A stretch of DNA of 64,000 bases from Buttiauxella ferragutiae. Lineage in GTDB: Bacteria; Pseudomonadota; Gammaproteobacteria; Enterobacterales; Enterobacteriaceae. The notes below the pieces were generated by a model. The model saw only the letters and a list, made by a program, of their open reading frames with translations. It was not told the DNA's origin and did not search any database. Position numbers and translations under genes: made by a program. The DNA is taken from assembly GCF_001654915.1 (NCBI RefSeq), contig NZ_LXEQ01000028.1; one strand, 5' to 3'. Positions 26,532-35,223 of the stretch are shown in pieces; the stretch's first letter is position 1, and the number at the start of each line of letters is the position of its first letter.

Positions 26532-27940
26532 TCCCCAATATTGCGGACTTCAAAGCGCTGATCAAAGACAGAGTCGGTCTGCATTTTTTTAACGGCATGG
26601 AAGGGTTGCTCAACACCGCTTTGTTGCAGCGTATGGGCGAGCGCGGGAAAGAGAGCAGCGAAAAGTACTATGAAAAACTCTGCGTCTCGACCAGCGAGTT
26701 CGACAAGCTTCTTAGCCTGCTGACCATCAACGAAACCTACTTTTTCCGTGAGCCGGAAGTGCTGGATATGGTCTGCGACAAGCTGGTGCCGAGAATGCTC
26801 GAGCAGCGCGGCGGCCCGGTGCGCATCTTAAGCGCGGGTTGTTCATCCGGTGAAGAAGCTTACTCGCTGGCGATTAAACTGCACCAGAAATACCACGACC
26901 ATTTTGCCGCCCGTGTGGAAATTCACGGTTGCGACATCGACACCAAAATTCTCGACAAAGCGCGCGCGGCAAACTATTCCAGTTATTCGTTTCGCGGTGT
27001 TGATCCGCTTTTGCAGCAAAATTATTTCACCCGCAACGGCAACCAGTTCCAGTTACACGATCTGATTCGTAGCAAGGTGACGTTCCACCGCTCGAACATT
27101 GTCAAAGAGCAGCTACAGCCGAAGTTCGACATTATTTTGCTGCGCAATGTCTCGATCTATTTTGATGACGAAACGCGGCGTCTGCTGCAATTCAATTTGC
27201 TCACCATGTTACAACCCGATGGCGCGCTGTTCTTCGGCAATGCGGAAACGCTGGCCAATAACTTTGGCATCCTGAAATTAAAGCAGGAACACGGCCTGTT
27301 TTACTTCTGCCAGCCGAAAATTTCCCGTGCTCAGGTCGCCAGCGCCAGCGTGAAACCCGTCGTTATGCCTGCCGCTGCACCTTGTGTTGCGGATCCCGTT
27401 CGTGCCACGCAACAGTGTGAAATCTGGATTAAAAAGGCGCTGGAGTGTGTGGCGGAAAAACGCTTTTCCCAGGCCGAAGAGTGGATAAGCCAGGTGCTGG
27501 ATTGCGATATTCATCATCAGGAAGCGTTGGTTATCAAAGGGGCGATTGCGCTGGAAAAATGCGAGTTCGAGCAGACTGCGCAAAGCGCGCAACACGTTCT
27601 GGAACTGGATGAATGGTCGGCAGAAGCGAAAATGCTGCTGGGGCTGGCAATGATGTGGCAGCACCACACCCAGCAGGCGATTGCCTGGTTTAAACAGGTG
27701 GTTTATCAACAGCCTGGCTACTGGCCCGCGCATTATTACCTGGCGGAAATGTATCGCCAAAGCGAGCTGTATCGCCCGGCGCTGCGCACTTACCGCATCA
27801 CTCTGCAATTGCTCAATGCGGAATTGAATAACACCAGCAACGCCTGCGCACTGCGGCTGCCGCTGTCATTTCCGAGTAATTCGTTTCGTTTTCTTTGTGA
27901 ACATCAGTTGGCGCAGTTCACCGGTCAGGATGGGCAATAG
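26528..27940 (+). CDS. CheR-type methyltransferase with C-terminal TPR region (WspC-like)
   Basis: 470 residues. The CheR catalytic domain (about 10-270) shows the SAM-binding loop LSAGCSSGEEAYSLAI near 100-115 and DIILLRNVSIYFDD. A TPR-like helical domain follows (about 290-440, IKKALECVAEKRFSQAEEWI onward). CheR-TPR fusions are typical of Wsp-type and other alternative-function chemosensory systems and do not need a receptor pentapeptide tether, in agreement with the MCP tail. Start ATG overlaps the CheB stop by four bases. Confidence 0.94.
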   Translation: MIPNIADFKALIKDRVGLHFFNGMEGLLNTALLQRMGERGKESSEKYYEKLCVSTSEFDKLLSLLTINETYFFREPEVLDMVCDKLVPRMLEQRGGPVRILSAGCSSGEEAYSLAIKLHQKYHDHFAARVEIHGCDIDTKILDKARAANYSSYSFRGVDPLLQQNYFTRNGNQFQLHDLIRSKVTFHRSNIVKEQLQPKFDIILLRNVSIYFDDETRRLLQFNLLTMLQPDGALFFGNAETLANNFGILKLKQEHGLFYFCQPKISRAQVASASVKPVVMPAAAPCVADPVRATQQCEIWIKKALECVAEKRFSQAEEWISQVLDCDIHHQEALVIKGAIALEKCEFEQTAQSAQHVLELDEWSAEAKMLLGLAMMWQHHTQQAIAWFKQVVYQQPGYWPAHYYLAEMYRQSELYRPALRTYRITLQLLNAELNNTSNACALRLPLSFPSNSFRFLCEHQLAQFTGQDGQ

Positions 27941-27948
27941 AGAAGCGT

Positions 27949-30093
27949 ATGGCTATCGATCTTAAAAAATTTGTGCTGCGCTTTATTGATGAAGCCAATG
28001 GCCATTTACACACCGTAAAAGAGGGCGCGTTTTTGCTCTCGTCCGGCGAAAGTAGTGACGCGCAAATCGGCGAGATGTTTCGTGCCGCCCATACCCTGAA
28101 AGGTGGCGCGCGGATGCTGAAGCTGCAAAGCATCGCTGACGTCACCCATCAGCTTGAAGAGATCTTAAGCGAGCTACGCGATAAAAAGCTCGTGCCGGAC
28201 CAACAGCTTGGCACCTTGATCCTGCAAGCCTGTGATTACATTTCGGATCAACTGGCCCAGCTTTCGGCCACCGACGGCAACAATCAGTTACCGCCAGCCG
28301 ATGAAGCCTTATGCGAGCGACTGGCGCGCGCCAGCCGTGGCGAAATGGATAGCAGCGCGGAGCAGAGCACGCCGCCGCCACTGGAAAAACCGTTCAGTGC
28401 GCTAAATCTTGAGGCGGTGGATAACGGGCTGAAACAGGCCAGTTCGGTGCGTGTCAGGCTCGAGAAACTCGATGACCTGATAAACATTTTGGGCGAAGTG
28501 GTCGCCAGCCATGACCGCCTGGAGCAGCAAGTGCAAAGCCTGGCGAACCTTGGGCCGCGGCTGGCGCAAATGGACGCAGCACAGCTTCGCCAGCAGATCG
28601 TGCAATTTAGCCGCCAATTTAAAGAAGATTTCCAGGTTCAGCATTTGCAGATGTTCGAACTGTACGACGTGGCGACCACCATCCGTATGTTGCCGGTATC
28701 GATGTTGTTCGAACCGGTTTCGACGCAGGTACGCGAACTGGCGACCGCGCTCAATAAGCAGGTGGATTGCCGTATTTTGGGCGGCGAAGTTGAGATCGAC
28801 CGGCAGTTAATTGACCGTCTGTCTGAACCGTTAACGCACCTGCTGCGTAACGCTATCGATCATGGCATTGGCGAGGCAGCGGAACGGCTGGCAGCAGGTA
28901 AATCGGCGCGTGGCACCATCACGCTGACCACCCAACAAGACGGGCGTGGCATCTTGCTGCGCGTGGAAGATGACGGCCGTGGTCTGGATTATCCCGGTAT
29001 TCGCGCCAAAGCGGTGGCGCGGGGGCTGGTGGAGGCGGCGGTGGTCGATCAGCTTTCCGAGCAGGAATGTAACGAGCTGATTTTCCACCCTGGCTTTTCA
29101 ACCAGTAAGATTGTCACTGAATTATCTGGCCGTGGTGTCGGGCTGGATATTGTGCGCAAAACCATTGTCGCGGATCTGCAAGGCACTTTGCAGGTACACA
29201 GCCGCGCCGGGGTTGGCACCACCTTTATTATCCGCTTGCCTATTTCGCTGGCGATGATGCGCATTTTGCAATTCGAGCAGCAGAACCATCTCTTTGGCCT
29301 CGCCGCGCAATATGTGGTGGAAGTGGTGAAATACTCGCGTGATGAAATCCGCGACATTGCTGGCCGCCCGGCGATCATTCTGCATAACGAATTTATCCCG
29401 GTGATTTCCGCCGCCGAGTTGCTGCGCATCCAGGACCGTCCTGCAAGCCAGACTGCGCCCGCGCCCATGGCAACCAGCTTGCTGCTGATCATCATTCAAA
29501 ACCAGTTCGGCAAGATGGCGATGCTGGTGGATAACCTGCTCGACGAGCGCAACATGATGATTAAGCCGCTGCCGAAGCACATGCGCTCGCAGGCTTTAGT
29601 CTCCGGCATGGTGTTGTCGCCCGATAACCAACTGGTGAGTATTTTGCAGGTTCCGGTGCTGATGGAGATGGCGCAGAAGCGCGGGCAATCGCGAGCCACG
29701 GCGACAAAACCGCAAGTGCGGGCGAATGCCTGGCATGTGCTGATCGTCGACGATTCTATGAACACCCGTGAAATCGAGAAAAACGTGCTTGAAGCCCACG
29801 GCTATCAGGTGACGCTGGCTGAAGATGGTTTAGCTGGTTTGCAAAAAGCGCGGCTGACGCAGTTTGACGCGGTACTGACGGATGTCGAAATGCCGGTGAT
29901 GGACGGTTTCTCGCTCACCAGGGCGCTGCGCGCCGAAGAAAACTACCAGCATATCCCGATTATTATCGTGACATCACGAGCCAAAGAAGAAGACCGCCGC
30001 CGCGGGATCCAGGTCGGTGCGGATGCGTATATCGCCAAGGGTGATTTTGAACAAGATAGCCTGATAGAAACACTGAAAATGCTGCTGTGTTAA
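27949..30093 (+). CDS. Hybrid CheA histidine kinase with C-terminal receiver (WspE-like)
   Basis: 714 residues. The Hpt domain carries H48 in FRAAHTLKGGARML; dimerisation and HATPase domains follow (N box LLRNAIDHG, GVGLDIVRKT), then a CheW-like domain (about 430-570) and a receiver (about 595-714) with phosphoacceptor D645 (LTDVEMPVMDG). No P2 domain is evident. The CheA-REC architecture is that of WspE and other kinases that regulate c-di-GMP or pili. The own receiver could be a phosphate sink or the first step of a relay to the Hpt domain of the cyclase encoded two genes downstream. Confidence 0.95.
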   Translation: MAIDLKKFVLRFIDEANGHLHTVKEGAFLLSSGESSDAQIGEMFRAAHTLKGGARMLKLQSIADVTHQLEEILSELRDKKLVPDQQLGTLILQACDYISDQLAQLSATDGNNQLPPADEALCERLARASRGEMDSSAEQSTPPPLEKPFSALNLEAVDNGLKQASSVRVRLEKLDDLINILGEVVASHDRLEQQVQSLANLGPRLAQMDAAQLRQQIVQFSRQFKEDFQVQHLQMFELYDVATTIRMLPVSMLFEPVSTQVRELATALNKQVDCRILGGEVEIDRQLIDRLSEPLTHLLRNAIDHGIGEAAERLAAGKSARGTITLTTQQDGRGILLRVEDDGRGLDYPGIRAKAVARGLVEAAVVDQLSEQECNELIFHPGFSTSKIVTELSGRGVGLDIVRKTIVADLQGTLQVHSRAGVGTTFIIRLPISLAMMRILQFEQQNHLFGLAAQYVVEVVKYSRDEIRDIAGRPAIILHNEFIPVISAAELLRIQDRPASQTAPAPMATSLLLIIIQNQFGKMAMLVDNLLDERNMMIKPLPKHMRSQALVSGMVLSPDNQLVSILQVPVLMEMAQKRGQSRATATKPQVRANAWHVLIVDDSMNTREIEKNVLEAHGYQVTLAEDGLAGLQKARLTQFDAVLTDVEMPVMDGFSLTRALRAEENYQHIPIIIVTSRAKEEDRRRGIQVGADAYIAKGDFEQDSLIETLKMLLC

Positions 30094-30104
30094 GAGAGAA
30101 AAAG

Positions 30105-30467
30105 ATGCGTGTATTACTAGTGGATGATGACTTATTCGCGGCTGAACTGGCGGCGTTATTTCTGGAAATGAACGGCTACGACGTGCTGATTGCCGAAAGC
30201 GCTTTGAGCGCATTAGCCAACCTGGATTCTGACCGTTCGATTGAGCTGGTGATCAGTGATTTCCATATGCCGGAAATTACCGGGTTGGATCTGTTAGAGA
30301 TGCTGCGTGCCAACGGCTGGAACAAACCGTTTGTGTTACTCAGCGCCAGCGAGATGACCGACATTACCGTTATCCCCGATTGTTGGGTGAAGAAAGACGA
30401 GAATATGGCGGAAAGACTGGTGGCGGTGGTGAATGAATTACTGATGCCAGTTGCGGCGGCTGAATAG
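30105..30467 (+). CDS. Single-domain response regulator
   Basis: 120-residue CheY-like receiver. The acidic cluster VDDD (6-9) and phosphoacceptor D52 (VISDFHMPEITG) are present; the late lysine lies in CWVKKDENM. The start is ATG 30105 with AGAGAG upstream; an earlier in-frame GTG at 30087 lies within the CheA gene and has no ribosome site. There is no output domain, so it may be a phosphate sink or an intermediate between CheA and the Hpt domain of the next gene. Confidence 0.92.
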   Translation: MRVLLVDDDLFAAELAALFLEMNGYDVLIAESALSALANLDSDRSIELVISDFHMPEITGLDLLEMLRANGWNKPFVLLSASEMTDITVIPDCWVKKDENMAERLVAVVNELLMPVAAAE

Positions 30468-30478
30468 ATTACTCAATC

Positions 30479-32167
30479 ATGATGAAACAAGAATTGACGC
30501 AAACCACGATGAATACCGCGCAGGATAAAATTGCTCGCCTACGCCAGCGCTTTTTGGAACGCATCCCGAAGATGCTGGGCCAGGCCGAAGAGCTGTTGGC
30601 TAAATTAAGCGCCCAGCCGAATGAAACGGACAGCAAGCAACTGCATCTGCTGTTGCACAGTATTCATGGCACCAGCGCTTCGTTTGGCTTCAGTAAAATC
30701 TCCAGCCAGGCGTCTGAAGGTGAGTATTTGTTGGTGAATCATCCGCTTGATGAGGCGCTGTTTGGCAAATTAGCTCAGGTTATCAGGCAGTTGTATGCGT
30801 TGACGGAAGAGCAGGCGGAAAGCGCGCGTCGCGGTGGAGATGCGTTGGTTAAATTCCCGATTGCTGCCTCCAGCCAGGAAGAAGTGGCGATTAACCGCAC
30901 CATCAAGCCCGTTTACCTGTGTGATGATGAAAGCGAGCAGGCCGAATTGCTGGCGACTCAGTTGCGTTGTTTTGGCTTCATTTGTTATGTCTTTACCAAC
31001 ACCGCCGATTTTACCAAGGCGGTGATTTCACAGCCGCCGTCAGTGGTGATTATGGATGTCAGTTTCCCCGAGCACGCCTACGGCGGCCCGCTGGCAATGT
31101 CGGATCTGAAAAAGAAAGTCGGCACGCCGTTCCCGGTGCTCTATCTTTCCTGTCACAGCCATTTCCACGCGCGGATTAATGCGATAAAAGCGGGCTGCGA
31201 TGGTTACTACGTGAAACCCGCCGCCACCACCGATTTAGTGCAGGAGCTGCATCGCTTAACGCAGCCTTCGCTGAAAAAACCGTATCAGGTGTTGTTGATT
31301 GACGATGAGCCGGAAGTGGCGCAGTACAACGCAGAAATGTTGCGCATGGCGGGCATGGAAGTACACGTGCTTTCGCGAATTCCACATTTGCTGAATGTCC
31401 TGAATACCCATCCGATCGACATTGTGCTGATGGATTTCCATATGCCGGAATACAGCGGCGAAGAGCTGACCAAACTGATCCGCCAGATCCCGCAGCACAT
31501 CGGTTTGCCTATCGCGTATCTTTCCAGCGAAACCAATAAAACCACCCAGTTTGGCGCGATGAGCACCGGTGCGGAAGATTTCATTATCAAGCAGGCCGAC
31601 CCGCAGGAGCTGATTAACGCGGTGTCGATTCGCGCGGAAAGAATGCGCACCCTGCGTGCCCGTATGTCGCAAGACAGCTTGACCGGTTTGTATAACCACT
31701 CGACCACCACCCATTATCTGGAAAGTGCGATCACTGAATCCAAATATAGCGGTGTGCCTTTCAGCCTGGTGATGGTCGATTTAGATCACTTCAAAAGCAT
31801 CAATGATACTTACGGCCATGTGGCGGGCGACCAGGTGATCCTCGGGATCTCACAGCTGTTTTCTCATCGCCTGCGCAGTACCGATATTGTTGGCCGTTAC
31901 GGTGGTGAAGAGTTCGCGATCATTATGCCGGGGACCACCAAAGAGCAGGCGGCGGCGGTGGTGGAACGGCTGCGCCAGGGGTTTGAAAAGATTCACTTCT
32001 CGGTCAACCAGACGCGTTTTAGCAACACGTTCAGTGCTGGCATTGCCTCGTGGCTGCCGGGCGACGAAATCGACACCATCCGCGACCGTGCCGACCAGGC
32101 GTTGTATAGCGCCAAACAGCGAGGCCGCAATCGCTATTGCCTGGCTGAAGATAGGGAGGTCGCATGA
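30479..32167 (+). CDS. Hpt-REC-REC-GGDEF diguanylate cyclase, output of the chemosensory pathway
   Basis: 562 residues. An Hpt-like domain (about 15-110) has H63 in SIHGTSASFG. Two receivers follow with intact acceptors D193 (VIMDVSFPE) and D319 (VLMDFHMPEYSG). The GGDEF domain has GGEEF at 475-479 and a product-inhibition I-site RSTD at 466-469 in the canonical spacing, so it should be an active, feedback-inhibited cyclase. It fills the role of WspR, but WspR has one receiver and no Hpt domain. Ribosome site weak; ATG 30479 and 30482 are both possible. Overlaps the CheW gene by four bases. Confidence 0.95.
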   Translation: MMKQELTQTTMNTAQDKIARLRQRFLERIPKMLGQAEELLAKLSAQPNETDSKQLHLLLHSIHGTSASFGFSKISSQASEGEYLLVNHPLDEALFGKLAQVIRQLYALTEEQAESARRGGDALVKFPIAASSQEEVAINRTIKPVYLCDDESEQAELLATQLRCFGFICYVFTNTADFTKAVISQPPSVVIMDVSFPEHAYGGPLAMSDLKKKVGTPFPVLYLSCHSHFHARINAIKAGCDGYYVKPAATTDLVQELHRLTQPSLKKPYQVLLIDDEPEVAQYNAEMLRMAGMEVHVLSRIPHLLNVLNTHPIDIVLMDFHMPEYSGEELTKLIRQIPQHIGLPIAYLSSETNKTTQFGAMSTGAEDFIIKQADPQELINAVSIRAERMRTLRARMSQDSLTGLYNHSTTTHYLESAITESKYSGVPFSLVMVDLDHFKSINDTYGHVAGDQVILGISQLFSHRLRSTDIVGRYGGEEFAIIMPGTTKEQAAAVVERLRQGFEKIHFSVNQTRFSNTFSAGIASWLPGDEIDTIRDRADQALYSAKQRGRNRYCLAEDREVA

Positions 32168-32688
32168 GCGAGCCATTAGAGCAAATCCTCAGCCAGTATC
32201 AGACCGAAAAGCGCGAAATTACCAATGTCGACGAGCCGCAGTGCAGCCTGGTGTTATTTAAAGTCGCCGATAAAAACTTTGCTTTTTACGGCGCGCAAAT
32301 CAAAGAGATTCTGGCCGACCGCCCGATTTCCTGGGTGCCAGGTTGCCCGCCCTCGCTTGAAGGGGTAATCAATCACCGTGGGCGCGTGGAGTCAGTGATT
32401 ACCCTTAACTCGCTGATTGAAACGCCTGCGGCGGAGAACGTCGCTAAGCGCACTATCCTGATGGGGCGTGGCCAGAAAATGCAAAGCGGGATTCTGGTCG
32501 ACAAATTAGTCGATGTGCTGGACGTCGCGCAGAGCCAGATTCATCCGGCGGCTGAGCATTTATCTGCCGCCATGCAGAAAGTGGTAGTGGGGATTGTGCC
32601 TGTTGGGAAAGAGTATTTCGCTTTATTAGATTTGGATTTAATTTTTGAGCGTTACCTGGAAACCAGCGGTTATGACGCACTCGCTTAA
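32164..32688 (+). CDS. CheW-type coupling protein
   Basis: 174 residues with a CheW fold: LVLFKVADKNFAFYGAQIKE near 30-49, VPGCPPSLEGVINHRGRV near 60-80 and KEYFALLDLDLIF near the end. It should couple the upstream MCP to the hybrid CheA. Start has a good GGGAGG site. Its 3' end overlaps the next gene. Confidence 0.9.
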   Translation: MSEPLEQILSQYQTEKREITNVDEPQCSLVLFKVADKNFAFYGAQIKEILADRPISWVPGCPPSLEGVINHRGRVESVITLNSLIETPAAENVAKRTILMGRGQKMQSGILVDKLVDVLDVAQSQIHPAAEHLSAAMQKVVVGIVPVGKEYFALLDLDLIFERYLETSGYDALA

Positions 32689-33028
32689 CCTTGCGTGCGT
32701 GCGTATCACGCTTGGGGATGTGCATTTTTATATTCCGGCAGACCAGGTGCAGCGTTGTGCGCTGGTGGATTATGAAGCCGATGACGTCCCACGTCTTAGC
32801 CAATGGCTAGGTTTACCTGATGAGCCAGAGCAGGGTTTGCATCTGCATTTGTGGGTGCCCGCCAGCGGTGTGGCAGAGGGCTGGTATTTCTGGGGCGAGC
32901 TGGAAAATGTGACGCTGCCAGCGAGTGATATTTTCCCACTGCCCGCGCTTATGCAGCACTGTTGCCAGCTCCCGGCGCTGCGGGCGTTAGTGAAAGATGA
33001 AAGTTTTAGCCCGTTGTTGAGTTGGTGA
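32672..33028 (+). CDS. Second small CheW-like or accessory protein of the chemosensory operon
   Basis: 118 residues starting ATG 32672, 17 bp inside the CheW gene; the frame stays open to 32645 but ATG 32672 is the better start. ACVRITLGDVHFYIPADQVQ resembles the opening strands of CheW, and two CheW proteins are usual in Wsp systems (WspB, WspD). The rest (SQWLGLPDEPEQGLHLHLWV) is not clearly CheW, so the assignment is tentative. Last gene of the operon; a REP-like unit follows. Confidence 0.7.
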   Translation: MTHSLNLACVRITLGDVHFYIPADQVQRCALVDYEADDVPRLSQWLGLPDEPEQGLHLHLWVPASGVAEGWYFWGELENVTLPASDIFPLPALMQHCCQLPALRALVKDESFSPLLSW

Positions 33029-33039
33029 GACACCGTCAC

Positions 33040-33068
33040 GTAGGGCGCGCAAGCGCAGCGCCCCCGCC
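33040..33068. repeat. REP-like unit, GGGCGCG variant
   Basis: GTAGGGCGCGCAAGCGCAGC followed by GCCCCCGCC, a sister class of the GGATAAGCG repeats. It lies between convergent genes. A related copy is at 34008-34036. Confidence 0.75.
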
Positions 33069-33092
33069 AGCCTTTAAGGCTCACAATCTGAT

Positions 33093-33929
33093 TTATTCAA
33101 GCTGGTTTACCGTAATTTCAGATTCTGAATTATCGCGACGGACAATGCCGTAAATTATTTTGTTTTCTACACTGCGATCATAAGCAATGCCTTGCCCGGA
33201 AATATCAGCCTTAATGGTATTGACCCAATTGAGCACTGATCCCATTTTTGGAATTTCCAGAACATATATAGCTGGGTTGTCATGCCCTGTTATATAGAGT
33301 TTGCCATCCTTTCCCCATGAACCGCCAGAATTGCTCATGTCATCAAACAGATCAATTAAAGCATCGGGGAACACCCAGCTTTCCTGTACTTGCCACTTAT
33401 CGTCGAAGCGCACAAGTTGGGTATTATATTTATTGCCGTATACCGAAGAGCTTTTTCCAAAGACACGATTGTAATTAGCAAAAGCCCCCCACCAAACCCC
33501 GTTCGCATCGCGATCAATCCAGGTTAGCGAGCCACGGTCAATACCGAAACTATAACTGCTAACATGCGCCAATGTTGCGGTATCCCAGATTTCAACAGAA
33601 CTGGTCATCGGCCACTGCGGGTAGTTTGTATGGGCTGCATAGAGCTTCCCATCGAATACCACACCGCTATCAAGATGGCTTAAAGGCCCCTCTTTTTCAC
33701 CTTGCCAGCGTGCTAATTCGCGGCCGGTGTTTTTATCCATTTTTACGATGGTCTGATTGTTTATCGCATAAAATGCCTGGCCATCTACCGCAACAGCCTG
33801 ACGAGCTTCCTTAACAGAATAACGCTTAATGGTGGTGGCCTGAGACGTCTCTGGTATTGCCTGTTCAGCAAGAGAGGAAAATGAGGCGAACAGGCAAAGT
33901 AAACATGCTGAAGTGTAATTAATTTTCAT
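33093..33929 (-). CDS. Secreted propeller-like protein of unknown function
   Basis: 278 residues; signal peptide MKINYTSACLLCLFASFSS with cleavage near AEQ and no lipobox, so probably periplasmic or exported. ATG 33929 has AAGGA in front and is preferred to the in-frame start at 33962. Repeating strands such as GVVFDGKLYAAHTNYPQW, GSWGKDGKLYITGHDNPAIY and YDRSVENKIIYGIVRRDN suggest a beta-propeller like those of SMP-30/NHL-type proteins. I do not recognise the family. It lies between the chemosensory operon and a GAF-GGDEF gene, so it could be a periplasmic ligand or polymer sensor; that is inference from context. Confidence 0.8.
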   Translation of the reverse strand: MKINYTSACLLCLFASFSSLAEQAIPETSQATTIKRYSVKEARQAVAVDGQAFYAINNQTIVKMDKNTGRELARWQGEKEGPLSHLDSGVVFDGKLYAAHTNYPQWPMTSSVEIWDTATLAHVSSYSFGIDRGSLTWIDRDANGVWWGAFANYNRVFGKSSSVYGNKYNTQLVRFDDKWQVQESWVFPDALIDLFDDMSNSGGSWGKDGKLYITGHDNPAIYVLEIPKMGSVLNWVNTIKADISGQGIAYDRSVENKIIYGIVRRDNSESEITVNQLE

Positions 33930-34007
33930 AAGTATCCTTACAGAATTATTAGTTTTCAGCATGCTAATTATCTTTTATTTCAGTGGTATGACAAAGCAGA
34001 GCTATCA

Positions 34008-34036
34008 GTAGGGCGGGCAAGTGTTGCGCCCCCGCC
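34008..34036. repeat. REP-like unit, GGGCGGG variant
   Basis: GTAGGGCGGGCAAGTGTTGC followed by GCCCCCGCC in the divergent gap between the propeller-like gene and the GAF-GGDEF gene. Confidence 0.7.
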
Positions 34037-34166
34037 AATAGGTAAAATTCGCCTCCGTACTCAATTCTCAACTCCGCCAGAAGCACTCATATTAAAAATA
34101 TGTTAAAAACGAGCCTGAACCCGGCTTTCGTCTGCGCACTATTTTTAATACAGGTAATCATGCTTT

Positions 34167-35204
34167 ATGTCTGACAATCTTATCGAGCGAATTTCCACGG
34201 CGTTAGAATCTGAATATACCCTCGAAGGTCTTGTCCGACAGCTGCTTGAAATGCTCGAACTGGTGACCAATATGGAGTCAACTTACCTGACTCGCATTGA
34301 ACCGGATGGCAGCTTCCAACATATCCTTTTTTCCCGTAACACCCGGCAAATGCAGATTCCCGAAGGGCTTTCTGTGCCGTGGGGCGATACGCTTTGCAAG
34401 CGTGCGCTGGACGAAGGAAAGCGCTACACCAGCGATGTCGCCAGTGTCTGGGGCGATTCCCAGGCCGCGAAAGTGTTGGGTATCACTACTTATGTCAGCA
34501 CGCCAGTTACCCTTGCGGATGGCTCACTTTATGGCACGCTTTGTGCGGCCAGCTCCGAACACCGGGTGTTGAATGAGCGCAGTGAACAAGTTCTGCAACT
34601 CTTCGCGCAGTTGATTGCTCAACAGATCCAGAATGAGCGGCTGTTACAGCAGTTACAGCAGGCCAATGTCGCGCTGACCACCGCCAGCTATACTGATGAG
34701 CTGACGGGATTGCCCAACCGTCGCGCTGTTTTTGAAGAGTTACCTAAACTCTTTTCCAGGGCGCGTGATGAAGCGCGTTACGTGCTGTTAGCCTTTACCG
34801 ATCTCGATGATTTCAAACAGATCAATGATGTTTATGGTCACGATGCTGGCGATGATTTCCTGCGGGCAGTGGGGCAACGCCTGAAAGAGGGGGTTCGCGC
34901 TCACGAAGTACTAGGCCGGGTCGGTGGCGATGAATTCGTGGTCGCAGGCGTTGGGCCTGGTGAGTTTGACGAGGCGCAATTTGCGGCAGACGCCTTCAAA
35001 ATTCGCCTGGCAAACTTGCTGATGGGCAAGTATCAGCTACATTCCAGTGTGATTAATTATGCTGGCCCAAGTATTGGGGTTATCGCGGTTAATCCGGCGC
35101 TAACCGATCATGATCAGGCCTTGCGAGAAGCGGATACCGCGATGTATCTCGAGAAAGAACGGCGGCGGGATCTGGCCATTACTACATTAAACCCCCCTAA
35201 ATAA
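34167..35204 (+). CDS. dgcP: DgcP (YeaP)-like GAF-GGDEF diguanylate cyclase
   Basis: 345 residues, soluble. The GAF domain (about 18-155, VRQLLEMLELVTNMESTYLT and YGTLCAASSEHR) and the GGDEF domain (about 175-335, motif GGDEF at 253-257) match E. coli DgcP in order, length and wording (SYTDELTGLPNRRAVFE; SLCKRA-like DTLCKRALDEG). Cytoplasmic enzyme making c-di-GMP, intact catalytic motif. E. coli dgcP is elsewhere on the chromosome, so this is either relocated or a paralogue. No strong ribosome site is seen before ATG 34167. Confidence 0.88.
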   Translation: MSDNLIERISTALESEYTLEGLVRQLLEMLELVTNMESTYLTRIEPDGSFQHILFSRNTRQMQIPEGLSVPWGDTLCKRALDEGKRYTSDVASVWGDSQAAKVLGITTYVSTPVTLADGSLYGTLCAASSEHRVLNERSEQVLQLFAQLIAQQIQNERLLQQLQQANVALTTASYTDELTGLPNRRAVFEELPKLFSRARDEARYVLLAFTDLDDFKQINDVYGHDAGDDFLRAVGQRLKEGVRAHEVLGRVGGDEFVVAGVGPGEFDEAQFAADAFKIRLANLLMGKYQLHSSVINYAGPSIGVIAVNPALTDHDQALREADTAMYLEKERRRDLAITTLNPPK

Positions 35205-35223
35205 TTCTAATATTGCGGAGTTA

